From a virus, in IMG/VR virus record IMGVR_UViG_3300025446_000004, positions 25,757 through 89,756 of that record: DNA of 64,000 bases; one strand, written 5' to 3'. The first letter of the stretch is position 1; every line of letters begins with the position of its first letter. Shown here piece by piece: positions 31,859 to 40,973 of the stretch. The translations under genes were made by a program, and so were the position numbers. A model generated the notes under the pieces. It was given only the letters and a program-made list of their open reading frames with translations. It made no database searches and was not told the origin of the DNA.

Positions 31859-31866
31859 TTCTTAAC

Positions 31867-31895
31867 TTGACAACCGACCTGAAATGTGTTATAGT
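31867..31895 (+). promoter_or_regulatory. Strong sigma70-type promoter
   Basis: TTGACA, 17 bp, TATAGT with TGTGT before it. About 60 bp before the SSB-like gene. Confidence 0.85.
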
Positions 31896-31956
31896 AATGC
31901 TGTATAGTGGAAAAAGGCAGGTACTCAGTGCCTAGCCTGTGGAAGCAAGGAGAAAC

Positions 31957-32814
31957 ATGAGCACTGCTCTTACAATCCCGAGTGGGGATACCGCGCTGGC
32001 TACCGTTCAAGAAGGGGGCCGTGGTATTGACTTCGGCGCGAGGATTTTCAAACTTCGGCCATCAACATTAACAATTGTTCAACCAAACAGTCAAGCCGAA
32101 GGTGCAATCAAGGGCAAGCTTCGTATCTCTCAGACCGGTGACCAGTACGATGAATTGGAAATGGTTCTTCTGAGTATGCCTGTTGAGCGTCGAGCCTACT
32201 ACTTCGGCAAGCCGGGAGAGCTAAACCGGACTCCTGAGAACCTTATGTGCGCTTGTTCCTTGGTGATCCGTGATCGGAATGGTAAGGAACTGAGCGGCCC
32301 GGATGAGGGCGTTCGTGTTCCGGGGGCACTGAAATGCGCTAGTTGCCCCAAGGGTGACTGGTCCAAGTACCGGCAGACACATGAGCGCGAGGATATTCCA
32401 CCTTGTGACCTGTTCTATCGTGGACTCTTCCTTGATACACAGTACCAACTACCGCTGCAATGGTATCTCCGCAGTACGGCTAAGACAGCGTTCGAGGGAG
32501 GCATGGCTAACCTATCACGCAAGTTTGTCATGATGAAGGCTAAGGGTCTGAACCCAAACATCTACGATGTGAGCTTCAAGGTCACAACGAAGAAACAGCA
32601 AAAAGGCAATCTGCTTACCTATGTGCCGGTATTCAGTGACTTCACCCTGTTGTCACCAGAATCAATCGAAAAGTTCGGTGAAGTCTATCAGCAATTTGTT
32701 GGTTTCGCTGAGAGCGCGGACGATGGTGATGTAGTGGACCCGGTAGCACAAACTGAAACGGCTATAAACGATCAAGTGGGTGGGGAAGATTCAAGCGCAC
32801 CCATTGAAATCTAA
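31957..32814 (+). CDS. Possible ssDNA-binding/recombination-associated protein
   Basis: 285 residues from ATG 31957 (AAGGAG). Contains CAC...CASC...C Cys ligands (about 95-145) and an acidic end (GGEDSSAPIEI) typical of single-strand binding proteins. Placement after the exonuclease under a strong promoter fits an abundant DNA-binding protein; not proven. Confidence 0.55.
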   Translation: MSTALTIPSGDTALATVQEGGRGIDFGARIFKLRPSTLTIVQPNSQAEGAIKGKLRISQTGDQYDELEMVLLSMPVERRAYYFGKPGELNRTPENLMCACSLVIRDRNGKELSGPDEGVRVPGALKCASCPKGDWSKYRQTHEREDIPPCDLFYRGLFLDTQYQLPLQWYLRSTAKTAFEGGMANLSRKFVMMKAKGLNPNIYDVSFKVTTKKQQKGNLLTYVPVFSDFTLLSPESIEKFGEVYQQFVGFAESADDGDVVDPVAQTETAINDQVGGEDSSAPIEI

Positions 32815-32942
32815 CGGAAGTGATGGGTTGCGTTGGCGCATCCCTTAACGGCTGACCTAATACTTAGGGAACTCATGGCACCAAAAACCTGTAGTGGAAT
32901 CGCCATTGTAGAAATGCCGGTGTAACAGTTGGGCCAATGACT

Positions 32943-32965
32943 GCCGGGAAAGACCGGCGCTTTTT
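32943..32965 (+). terminator. Terminator 1 after SSB-like gene
   Basis: Five-bp GC stem GCCGG/CCGGC, six-base loop, then GCTTTTT. Confidence 0.6.
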
Positions 32966-33021
32966 CCCATGTGTAGCGGCTGTGGTAAGCATGGGTTTAT
33001 GGCGCAGCCTCCGGGATCGTA

Positions 33022-33060
33022 GGAACCGTAGCGATCAGGACATACCCACGGTTCCTTTTT
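33022..33060 (+). terminator. Terminator 2
   Basis: Eight-bp stem GGAACCGT/ACGGTTCC with an 18-nt loop, then TTTTT. Confidence 0.65.
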
Positions 33061-33078
33061 GTTAGACTAGGGGGAGCT

Positions 33079-34260
33079 TTGCACCTATATTCTTATCTGG
33101 ATATTGCCAAACTGGAACGGCACATTAAAGACGGCCTGGTGACAGTGAATCACCACAAGACACTACCTCTCCGTCAATTCACATACACCCGTGCAACAAT
33201 TTTAGAAAACAAGTGGGACGATGTGACCACTAAGTGCCGTGGTCTGATTGTTGGGCCGAATCAAAAAATCATTGCACGTCCATTTGAGAAGTTTTTCAAT
33301 TTCCAGACAAGTTATCGACCTGAGACGCATCTTGCCAATATGCCAAAAACACTACCCATTGTTACAGAAAAAATCGATGGTAGTCTTGGCATATTATATC
33401 ATTTTCCAGAGACATTTTATTGGAAGATAGAGAATGGAAAAGAGCCAACAAAAATTGGCGATAATTATACAGGCATTGCTACCAAAGGATCATTTCATTC
33501 TGACCATGCGGTATGGGCAACTCTTCATTACTTGAGCCAATATAAATATGCAAAATGGCCCGTAGGATACACACCACTTTTTGAGATTATCAACGAACAG
33601 ATACAGCACCACATTATCCACTATGGTTGTCCCGGTAAGCTCGTGTTGATTGGATTGGTTAACAACGAAACCGGGGAAGAGGCTGACTACAACACGTGCT
33701 ATTTTTGGGCCAAGCGCAACGGCATGGAGCTTGTAGATATTTATGGAAAAACTGTGGAAGAGGTTTGTACAGAAGATCGAATCAACCATGAAGGCTATGT
33801 TTTGACATGGACGAGAACCGGCGAGTCACCACTTAAACTCAAGGTCAAGCATGAGAATTTTTTAGCTATGCAAGCAATCGTTCACAATGCTACTCCCAAG
33901 GCTATTCTAGCGGCCCTTGAGGATGAGAGATACGAACAGATCAAAGAGTGGACCACAACAGTAACGGGACCAGTGACGAATTGGATTCAAGGTTGGGTAA
34001 CCCGGCTGACAGAAGCATTCAATACAACTTACGCCAAAGCGTATCATCTGTATTTAGACACAGGGTACGTAGCACGAATTCGTAAAGAGTTTGCTGAAAT
34101 CGTGATCGGAAAAGCGCCAGAATTGGCAAACATTTGTTTTGCCCTTCTTGACCGAAAAAAGTATAAAACAGCAGTCTGGAAAGTTGTCAAAGAACAGTTT
34201 AAAAACCAACTGGCGCAGCCATTCACCACGAGTACAGAAGTAGACGAGGAGTTGGAATAG
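33079..34260 (+). CDS. RNA ligase (T4 Rnl1-like)
   Basis: 393 residues. The nucleotidyl-transfer motif is VTEKIDGSLG (KxDGS, Lys about 100), preceded by KCRGLIV and followed by GIATKGSF and a later HEGYVLTW (motif IV). Joins RNA ends, for example after anticodon-nuclease damage. TTG start after a GGGGG site; no ATG nearby. Confidence 0.85.
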   Translation: MHLYSYLDIAKLERHIKDGLVTVNHHKTLPLRQFTYTRATILENKWDDVTTKCRGLIVGPNQKIIARPFEKFFNFQTSYRPETHLANMPKTLPIVTEKIDGSLGILYHFPETFYWKIENGKEPTKIGDNYTGIATKGSFHSDHAVWATLHYLSQYKYAKWPVGYTPLFEIINEQIQHHIIHYGCPGKLVLIGLVNNETGEEADYNTCYFWAKRNGMELVDIYGKTVEEVCTEDRINHEGYVLTWTRTGESPLKLKVKHENFLAMQAIVHNATPKAILAALEDERYEQIKEWTTTVTGPVTNWIQGWVTRLTEAFNTTYAKAYHLYLDTGYVARIRKEFAEIVIGKAPELANICFALLDRKKYKTAVWKVVKEQFKNQLAQPFTTSTEVDEELE

Positions 34261-34668
34261 ATGCTAAAAGTTTATTTGGCAGCGCGGTATGACCGTAAAG
34301 AGGAAATGAAGGCTTATCGTGAGATTTTACAACGTGACCACAATGTAAAGGTTACCTCAAACTGGCTCGATGAGCCAACTAGTCCAAGCAGCAACATGGG
34401 AGAAGAGACAGATATATTCTATACTATGACAGCCTGTAAAGACCTTATGGACGTTGATGCTGCTCATGTGGTGATCTTCTTTAGTGAAAACCCATTGCAA
34501 AGATGGAAGCGCGGTGGGCGACACGTTGAGTTTGGTTATGCACTGCGGGCTGACAAAACTATTTGGGTAGTAGGTCCAAAGGAAAATGTTTTCCACTATC
34601 GACCACGAGTGCATCATTTTGAAACTTTTGAAGAATTAGTAGAAAAAAAGTTATCGAGGAAGAAATAA
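34261..34668 (+). CDS. Nucleoside 2-deoxyribosyltransferase-like protein
   Basis: 135 residues. VYLAARYDRKEEM, DVDAAHVVIFF and RGGRHVEFGYAL fit this Rossmann-like family, which transfers deoxyribose between bases and is common in phages. Likely nucleotide-pool function. Confidence 0.75.
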   Translation: MLKVYLAARYDRKEEMKAYREILQRDHNVKVTSNWLDEPTSPSSNMGEETDIFYTMTACKDLMDVDAAHVVIFFSENPLQRWKRGGRHVEFGYALRADKTIWVVGPKENVFHYRPRVHHFETFEELVEKKLSRKK

Positions 34669-35375
34669 TGGACGAAATTGTTTTGGTAGGCGAGGCTGTA
34701 GCCGGTGAGTCAGCAGCGGCCCGAAAGAAACTTGAATCCCTGATTAACGCTGCAACTCAAAATCTGTTCGATATTGGCGAACAATTTTTTAAAGTAAAAG
34801 ACGGCAAGCTGTACCAGCCTGAGTTCAATACCTTTAGAGATTATATTCGCAGTTTGAAATTCAAGGAGAGCCGGGCACGGTATCTTGTGCGCATCTTTGA
34901 AGTTACCAAAGAACTTAAGATACCGAAATGCAAGTATGAACCCTTGGGTACTACGCGCATGAGGGAGATCACATCGCTGGACCCCAAGGGCGAATGGATC
35001 AATCCGGAGAACGGTGACAAGTACGCCATCAAGGACTTCATCTTGAAGTTTATTCAGGCCGGTGAAACCATTTCAATAGACGACTTGCGCCGTCACGTCC
35101 GAACACTTAAAGGTTTGATTGGCGAGAACGATTTGATGCATATAACGTTCACACTTAAGCGCATTGGGTATGAAAATAATCTTCGCCCGGCGCTTGAAAA
35201 AGTGAAGCTACTCATGGGCACGAAGCCCAAAGACGAAGAGGGCAATGCAGAGCTACCGAGTGATGGGGCTGCTCTTGAAATCATGGCAATTATCATCAAC
35301 GCTGACGAAACACTGACACTTGAAAAGTTTGAAACGTTACCGGACCCGGAGGAGAAAAATGAAGCGACTGTTTAA
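34668..35375 (+). CDS. Hypothetical helical protein
   Basis: 235 residues, largely helical and charged, acidic C-terminus. The segment FRDYIRSLKFKESRARYLVRI looks like a DNA-binding helix pair. Start overlaps the previous stop. Confidence 0.5.
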   Translation: MDEIVLVGEAVAGESAAARKKLESLINAATQNLFDIGEQFFKVKDGKLYQPEFNTFRDYIRSLKFKESRARYLVRIFEVTKELKIPKCKYEPLGTTRMREITSLDPKGEWINPENGDKYAIKDFILKFIQAGETISIDDLRRHVRTLKGLIGENDLMHITFTLKRIGYENNLRPALEKVKLLMGTKPKDEEGNAELPSDGAALEIMAIIINADETLTLEKFETLPDPEEKNEATV

Positions 35376-35568
35376 AAATTTCATCAAAACCTTTATTGCC
35401 AAACATACCGGGTTCATTTATAATGGACCCGATGTTCACAACAACAAAGGGGGCTTTGGCTTTTTGTTCTATTCGGTTGATAGCCCATCGGTCTATGATC
35501 CTGCCCGTATAGCTAAAACGCTGGCATGGATTATTGTCGGGAGTCACGTCTACAAGTTTAGCAAGTAG
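35359..35568 (+). CDS. Small hypothetical protein
   Basis: 69 residues from ATG 35359 (GGAGGAG). Basic N-terminus, aromatic core. Overlaps the upstream gene. Confidence 0.5.
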   Translation: MKRLFKNFIKTFIAKHTGFIYNGPDVHNNKGGFGFLFYSVDSPSVYDPARIAKTLAWIIVGSHVYKFSK

Positions 35569-35574
35569 GGACAA

Positions 35575-35757
35575 ATGAGACACCAGCTTAATATATTGTT
35601 ATGGAAACTAGGCGGTGCGTTTGTTCCCTTCATGGCGTTGTTGGTGGTGCCTGTCTATGGAAGCATGATCCTGAATATAGGATTGATTGCTTCGGTAATC
35701 ATTTGGGCCAATACTGCCGGATATTTGGAGGGCAGAAATGCCGAAAAGAAAAATTGA
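35575..35757 (+). CDS. Small membrane protein
   Basis: 60 residues with two hydrophobic spans (GGAFVPFMALLVVPVYGSMI, LNIGLIASVIIWANTAG). Confidence 0.5.
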   Translation: MRHQLNILLWKLGGAFVPFMALLVVPVYGSMILNIGLIASVIIWANTAGYLEGRNAEKKN

Positions 35758-36025
35758 ACCATTGGGTTATCATCTTCTTGGAAACCTAGTCGATGCAAAT
35801 AATATCCGTATGGCTGTCCTTGAAGTTGAACCAGATTTGACCGATGTAATTCCACGTGTACCTGCAGCTGTACGCGATGATTTTGGCCGTGTAGGGGTTT
35901 TAATGAGCACTGCTCCAATTACTTATCGATGGGTTGGAAAAGTGACAAAAGCAAAAGCAATTGAGTGTTTTGCACCAAAGGGAAAAAAAGTTTCCGCTGC
36001 TGTTGCGAAAAAGAAAATGGCATAG
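35738..36025 (+). CDS. Hypothetical protein
   Basis: 95 residues, basic C-terminal tail (KKVSAAVAKKKMA). Overlaps the upstream gene by 20 nt. Not recognised. Confidence 0.5.
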   Translation: MPKRKIEPLGYHLLGNLVDANNIRMAVLEVEPDLTDVIPRVPAAVRDDFGRVGVLMSTAPITYRWVGKVTKAKAIECFAPKGKKVSAAVAKKKMA

Positions 36026-36041
36026 TGGACAGGAGGAACAA

Positions 36042-36188
36042 ATGCCGTTACTTAAAGGTAAGTCGCGTGGCGTAATGAGCCACAACTACAAGGTCGAGCG
36101 GGCCGCTGGCAAGCCAAAAAGGCAAGCCATTGCGATCATGCTTAACAAAGCTGGCGTCAAAAAGGCAAAGAAAAAGAAGAGGCGCTAA
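36042..36188 (+). CDS. DUF6496-like basic phage protein
   Basis: 48 residues from ATG 36042 (AGGAGG). MPLLKGKSRGVMSHNYKVE with KRQAIAIMLNKAG matches the small MPLLKGxSxxxxSxN type found in many phages. Confidence 0.65.
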   Translation: MPLLKGKSRGVMSHNYKVERAAGKPKRQAIAIMLNKAGVKKAKKKKRR

Positions 36189-36652
36189 TGAATCCATGGT
36201 ACGGATTTGACCTAGATGGAACCCTTGCAACCTATGATGGATGGAAGGGTCCGCATCATATTGGAGAACCAATTCCGACTACAATTGCCCGACTTAAGGA
36301 ACGTCTTAGGTTAGGTCAGGAAGTCCGTATTTTTACGGCTCGCGTAGCACCGCCTGATCCAATACTATCTTCGGAACAGTTCGCTCGTCGTTCGGAAGAG
36401 GTAAAAATAGCGTACTATGAAATTAAAAAGTGGTGCCTCAAGTACATTGGAAAGGTGCTGCCAATTACTTACCAAAAGGACTTTGGCATGGTGAACCTTG
36501 AAGATGATCGCTGCACCCAACTTGAACCCAATACTGGCCGTTTAGCTACAGAGGTTTCCTATCTCAAGGGCTTCGGTGATGGTATGTTAGCAGCACAAAA
36601 TACGGAACAATTACACCATGACTTTGAAGAGGCAGTTAGGATTGCCGACTGA
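36188..36652 (+). CDS. HAD-family phosphatase-like protein
   Basis: 154 residues. GFDLDGTLATYD is motif I and IFTAR motif II of the HAD fold, as in 5'-nucleotidases. Probable nucleotide dephosphorylation; substrate unknown. Confidence 0.75.
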   Translation: MNPWYGFDLDGTLATYDGWKGPHHIGEPIPTTIARLKERLRLGQEVRIFTARVAPPDPILSSEQFARRSEEVKIAYYEIKKWCLKYIGKVLPITYQKDFGMVNLEDDRCTQLEPNTGRLATEVSYLKGFGDGMLAAQNTEQLHHDFEEAVRIAD

Positions 36653-36902
36653 GCTATCTACAGCATGTTTTAAACGGGATGGGTATCGTTGCCGACACTG
36701 TGGGGATTCAAATGGGCTGCATCCGCACCATGTGATCTATAGAAGTCATGGCGGTGCAGATGAACTAAACAACTTACTCACACTCTGTTGGAGTTGCCAC
36801 AGAGGTACTCACGATGGGAGCCTGAAAATTGAAGTTTTGTCTTTACTGGAAACTAATTTGGTAGTAAAATTCACACGGATTGGAAAATGGATACCAAAAT
36901 AA
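36618..36902 (+). CDS. HNH endonuclease
   Basis: 94 residues with CRHCGD, LHPHHVIYRSHGG and CWSCHRGTH: a complete compact HNH domain. Overlaps the upstream gene by 35 nt. Confidence 0.85.
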   Translation: MTLKRQLGLPTELSTACFKRDGYRCRHCGDSNGLHPHHVIYRSHGGADELNNLLTLCWSCHRGTHDGSLKIEVLSLLETNLVVKFTRIGKWIPK

Positions 36903-37417
36903 AAACATGCACTAGGTGCAAAAATCTAAGAAATTTTCACAATTTTACAAGTATACCGGGAGCACTGCGAGGCGCTCAATTTGCAAGAACTGTTACAAAA
37001 AACTCAATAAATTGTGGAGAAAAAAGAATCGAAAACAAAGATTGCTGTATGACAGGCAATACAGACGAGCACACAGCAACCGGATAAATGAAACACGTCG
37101 TATACGAGATGCCAACAATCCAGCACAAAAAATGCTTATATGGGCTAAACGTAGGGCAAAAAAAAATTGGCGTTTCATTTTCTCTAACGAGTGGTGATAT
37201 TTTTATACCAAAAGTTTGCCCGGTCCTTGGTATACCTTTATTTGTTGGAAAAGGAAAGCAAGGTCCAAATTCTCCTAGTCTTGACCGTATTGATTCAAAA
37301 TTAGGATACATGTCGGATAACGTTATGGTAATATCGTATAAAGCAAACGCGATGAAGCAAAACGCTAGTAAAGAAGAGTTGCTTTTATTTGCTGATTGGG
37401 TATACCAGAATGTTTGA
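36887..37417 (+). pseudogene. Second HNH-type gene, broken by two frameshifts
   Basis: Three frames join into one typical phage HNH protein: KTCTRCK, then KSKKFSQFYKYTG...ICKNCYKK...RRAKK, then GVSFSLTSGDIFIPKVCPVL...SLDRIDSKLGY...VISYKAN. The first break is at an A5 run (36920-36924, one A too few), the second at an A9 run (37158-37166, one A too many). Either a decayed homing gene or homopolymer errors. Confidence 0.7.
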
Positions 37418-39122
37418 GGATCGTCCATATCAAACAGAGGCAAAAGATGCCGTATACTCCGGTGTCAAGGCTGGTGTGTTTAAACAACTTGTCGAAATGG
37501 CTACCGGTACTGGCAAAACTATTGTATTTGCAAAGCTTTATGAACATTTAAAGCCGTTGCTTCCCGGTAAAATGTTGGTGTTGGCCCACCGAGAAGAGTT
37601 GATCGACCAGAACATTGAGAAACTAAGGCTAACCAACCCATCCCTCCGAGTAGACAAAGAGAAAGCAGAGCATCACGCAGACCCGGCCAACGCTGACATT
37701 GTAGTGGCTTCTGTGGCGACGTTAGGGCGTAAGGGTACCAAGAGGCTGGAATCCTACGACTGGTCGCAATTTGACAAGATTGTGGTCGATGAGGCTCATC
37801 ATTCTACAGCCCCTAGCTATACAAATATCCTTGAGGCGATTGGAGTCTTAGCGGACGACAATAAACGACTGCTTTTAGGGGTCACGGCAACTGGTCGAAG
37901 GGGCGACGGGCAACCTTTAGCGAAGGTTTACAAGAAGATAACCTATCACTATCCGCTACGGAAAGCCATTGAAGATGGTTGGCTAGTTGAACTTCGTGGA
38001 TATAAAGTTAGTACAACTGCTTCCTTAGATGGTATTAAGATTGTAGCCGGTGATTATGACCAAAGAGAACTGGCAAACACTGTTGACACCCCCGAACGCA
38101 ACCAGACAGTTTTAGATGCATGGCTTAAATATGGGGAAAATCGGCAGACCATAGGGTTTACGGTGAGTATAGAACATGCCAAGAATCTTGCGGCCATGTT
38201 CCAGCAACACAGCGTAAAAGCCGAGGCTATTTGGGGTGATGATCCTGACCGAGCTAAAAAATTAGAGCGCCATAAACGGGGCGACATTACCGTACTGTTC
38301 AATTGTGGTGTGCTGATCGAGGGCTATGATGACTGGCGGGTGTCCTGCATCGTTCTTGCGTGCCCAACTAAGTCCCCGGTGAAATTTATTCAGACCATAG
38401 GACGCGGCACACGACTAGAAGATGGTTGTGGCAATCTCAATAACATTATAGAGGAACCAGAGCATCCGTACAAGCGAGATTGTCTTGTTCTTGACGTTGT
38501 AGATAATGCCAAGCGTAATACACTGGTGACGCTCCCAACGTTGATGGGCATGAGCGCGGTGTTGGACCTTCACGGCAACGGGATTGTAGAATCAATTAAG
38601 AAGCTGGAAGAGGCACAAAAAGAACATCCCAACATCGATTTTAGTACGCTTGCGGATATTACCGAGCTACAAACACACATCAAAGCAATCAACTTGTTCG
38701 AGTACCACTTTGCTCCCGATGTGGAACAGAACAGTGAGCTTAGCTGGTTTGTATCGCCCACGGGTTCTTACGTTCTCCTGTTACCTAACAAAGATTATTT
38801 GGAGATTGAACAGAATCTACTTGACAAATGGGAACTTCATGGTACAATAAAAGGTAAAGTATATCACGGAGAACGGGACACCATCGAGGCAATGTTTATG
38901 GCCGCCGATGATTTGATCTTCAAGGCAATACCAGAAGTGTTAAAGATCATTCGCCGCAAAGAAAAATGGCATGATGATCCAGCAACCGATGAACAAATGG
39001 AACTTTTGAGAAAATTTTATAAGAAAGGCATCAAAGCCGGAACTGTAGTCATTCCGCCGAACTTGACAAAAGGCCAAGCAAGTAGGAAGATTACAGAGGC
39101 GATAGCATCCAAGAGAAAATAG
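37410..39122 (+). CDS. SF2 DEAH-box helicase
   Basis: 570 residues from ATG 37410. Motif I MATGTGKT, II VVDEAHH, III GVTATG, VI QTIGRGTR. Start RPYQTEAKDAV is the Q-like motif of RecG/UvsW/restriction-type helicases. Likely for recombination or fork remodelling. No nuclease domain is fused. Confidence 0.9.
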   Translation: MFEDRPYQTEAKDAVYSGVKAGVFKQLVEMATGTGKTIVFAKLYEHLKPLLPGKMLVLAHREELIDQNIEKLRLTNPSLRVDKEKAEHHADPANADIVVASVATLGRKGTKRLESYDWSQFDKIVVDEAHHSTAPSYTNILEAIGVLADDNKRLLLGVTATGRRGDGQPLAKVYKKITYHYPLRKAIEDGWLVELRGYKVSTTASLDGIKIVAGDYDQRELANTVDTPERNQTVLDAWLKYGENRQTIGFTVSIEHAKNLAAMFQQHSVKAEAIWGDDPDRAKKLERHKRGDITVLFNCGVLIEGYDDWRVSCIVLACPTKSPVKFIQTIGRGTRLEDGCGNLNNIIEEPEHPYKRDCLVLDVVDNAKRNTLVTLPTLMGMSAVLDLHGNGIVESIKKLEEAQKEHPNIDFSTLADITELQTHIKAINLFEYHFAPDVEQNSELSWFVSPTGSYVLLLPNKDYLEIEQNLLDKWELHGTIKGKVYHGERDTIEAMFMAADDLIFKAIPEVLKIIRRKEKWHDDPATDEQMELLRKFYKKGIKAGTVVIPPNLTKGQASRKITEAIASKRK

Positions 39123-39130
39123 GAGGAACA

Positions 39131-39409
39131 ATGGAAATCACCCTTGAAATACCAATCACACTGGAAAATGCAGCGCCATACAGTTTGAATGTAGGTGAGG
39201 GAATGCGCGTACCATTGAATGAAGAAAAAACAGATTTTGAGACGATTATTAGATTACATGAAGATGCGTTTCTAGTTATTAACACACTACTTAATACAAC
39301 ATTTATCCATTCCTGTGGTAGTAAAGCTCAATTTGTATATGACACAGATTTTGCCATGAAAACTGGTGAGAAACTTCCACCGGGAACCATCATTAAGTTT
39401 ACGCTATAG
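39131..39409 (+). CDS. Hypothetical protein
   Basis: 92 residues with β-strand pattern. GGAGG site. Not recognised. Confidence 0.5.
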   Translation: MEITLEIPITLENAAPYSLNVGEGMRVPLNEEKTDFETIIRLHEDAFLVINTLLNTTFIHSCGSKAQFVYDTDFAMKTGEKLPPGTIIKFTL

Positions 39410-39417
39410 GGGGAACT

Positions 39418-40650
39418 ATGGAGCCGAATAAAGCCAACCATCAAGCTAACATTGTGAAGATTGAAACGATTCTGCCGCACCCTGACCCTGAGACGGTCAA
39501 TCTGGAAATTATTCCAATAGGGGAATATCAGGTTGTAGTGCGTAAGGGCGAGTTCAAGGTTGGCGATTTAAGCGTTTACATCCAACCCGATAGTGTGGTT
39601 CCACAAACTGAGCCATTTCGCTTCATTTGGCAACCATATTTAGATTCCCTTGGCGCTGATCCTATGCCGAGTGATCCTAACATTATATGGAAAGATTTGG
39701 GTCCGGTACCCGTTCCAATAAAGAAACGCCGTATCACCGTCCGAAGATTCCGCAAAGAGTGGTCCGAAGGTCTACTTATGCCCCTTGCCGATGTAGTTTC
39801 CTTTCCGGTATACAATGGAGACGGAATTGGAATTAACGACCATATATATAAAGTAGGTGACGATGTATCAGACCTGTTAGGCATCACGCACTATGTCCCG
39901 GAAAGCGATGGAGAAGAAACCAAAGCCGACTGTGGGGCCGCACCAAAGCGCAAAATTCGTTATCCAAGGACTCTCAAGGGTTGGTTCAGGTTCATTTGGA
40001 GCCACATCACCTTCAACAAGCGTGGTTGTGAGCAAGCTATCATAGTAAACTTCACAATTCCGACCTACGATGTAGAGTCGCTAAAAAATTATCCACATGC
40101 TTTCACGGAGTATGAGCCAGTCTTTGTGACGGAAAAGATTCATGGAAGCAATAGCCGATTCGTCGCCATTGATGAAAAACTATATATTGGTTCACACTAT
40201 CAATGGAAACGTGCTGGTGGTTCCGATGTATGGAATAAAGTCATAAGACAGCACGAATGGATTAGTAAGTGGTGTTTCGCACACCCCGGTATGGCACTCT
40301 ATGGCGAGTCTGTTCCGACACAAGGAAAGTTCAATTACGGCTGCAAAAAAGACGAAACAAAGTTCTTCGTATTCGATGTGTGGGACTCTAACAAAAACGA
40401 ATGGGTTCACCATCTTGATTGGAACGGCATTAGGATTCCACAAGATTACATTGTTCCTGTTCTCTATGTTGGACCCTACGACCGGGAAACAATACAAAAG
40501 ATGGTAGACGGTCAATCAAGTGTGGTGGGGGCTAACCATTTACGCGAGGGTGTAGTTATCAAGACACATTCCCCGTATCGCCATATGCGCGGCATCGGGC
40601 GTCTACAACTCAAAGTGGTCTCCAATGCCTTCTTGAAAGCAGACAGCTAA
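39418..40650 (+). CDS. RNA ligase with N-terminal OB domain (Rnl5/DraRnl-like)
   Basis: 410 residues. The N-terminal part (HPDPETVNLEIIPIGEYQVV, KGEFKVGDLSVYIQPDSVVP) is an OB-like domain, the C-terminal part a ligase core with VTEKIHGSNSRF (KxHGSN, Lys about 240) and REGVVIK (motif IV). The order fits the Deinococcus-type RNA ligase that seals nicks. The second RNA ligase in the window. Confidence 0.85.
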   Translation: MEPNKANHQANIVKIETILPHPDPETVNLEIIPIGEYQVVVRKGEFKVGDLSVYIQPDSVVPQTEPFRFIWQPYLDSLGADPMPSDPNIIWKDLGPVPVPIKKRRITVRRFRKEWSEGLLMPLADVVSFPVYNGDGIGINDHIYKVGDDVSDLLGITHYVPESDGEETKADCGAAPKRKIRYPRTLKGWFRFIWSHITFNKRGCEQAIIVNFTIPTYDVESLKNYPHAFTEYEPVFVTEKIHGSNSRFVAIDEKLYIGSHYQWKRAGGSDVWNKVIRQHEWISKWCFAHPGMALYGESVPTQGKFNYGCKKDETKFFVFDVWDSNKNEWVHHLDWNGIRIPQDYIVPVLYVGPYDRETIQKMVDGQSSVVGANHLREGVVIKTHSPYRHMRGIGRLQLKVVSNAFLKADS

Positions 40651-40651
40651 A

Positions 40652-40891
40652 ATGAGACAGTATAAAGTTTGTGTTGGCCTTCGTACCTTGTGGTTGTCCT
40701 ATGCGGCTACAAAGGGAATCCTAGAGGGATGGTTTAAGCAATTGGGCTGCATACATTACTGCAATCAAATATCTGATCCCAACGCATGTTGTCCCACCGC
40801 TCACGGTGCGTCGGAATCTGATTGTACCTGTACTTCACCAGATAAGTATTTTGTGAGCCGAGAGGTTGAAGATGGAAAAATTTCCGTATGA
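40652..40891 (+). CDS. Small Cys-rich protein
   Basis: 79 residues with eight Cys, mostly in the second half (CIHYCNQ, ACCPTAHG, CTCTS). Possibly metal-binding. Confidence 0.5.
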   Translation: MRQYKVCVGLRTLWLSYAATKGILEGWFKQLGCIHYCNQISDPNACCPTAHGASESDCTCTSPDKYFVSREVEDGKISV

Positions 40892-40973
40892 AACATGCGC
40901 CCTCATCACTGTCATTATCTTCTTGTTTCTGTTCGTAATATATTTATCTTTTGGACTGCCGGTGCCGGGATGA
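40872..40973 (+). CDS. Membrane peptide (33 aa)
   Basis: MEKFPYETCALITVIIFLFL then FVIYLSFGLPVPG: one span. AGAGG site inside the upstream gene; its TGA overlaps the ATG of the next. Confidence 0.5.
   Translation: MEKFPYETCALITVIIFLFLFVIYLSFGLPVPG

Larger units (their letters stand above)
32815..33060 (+). ncRNA. Non-coding stretch with two terminators
   Basis: After the SSB-like stop there is a hairpin GGGTTGCG/CGCATCCC, then GCCGG-GAAAGA-CCGGC-GC-TTTTT (32943-32965), a hairpin CCCATG/CATGGG, and GGAACCGT/ACGGTTCC-TTTTT (33022-33060). Two U-tract terminators 100 nt apart suggest a small RNA or staged termination. Confidence 0.5.
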
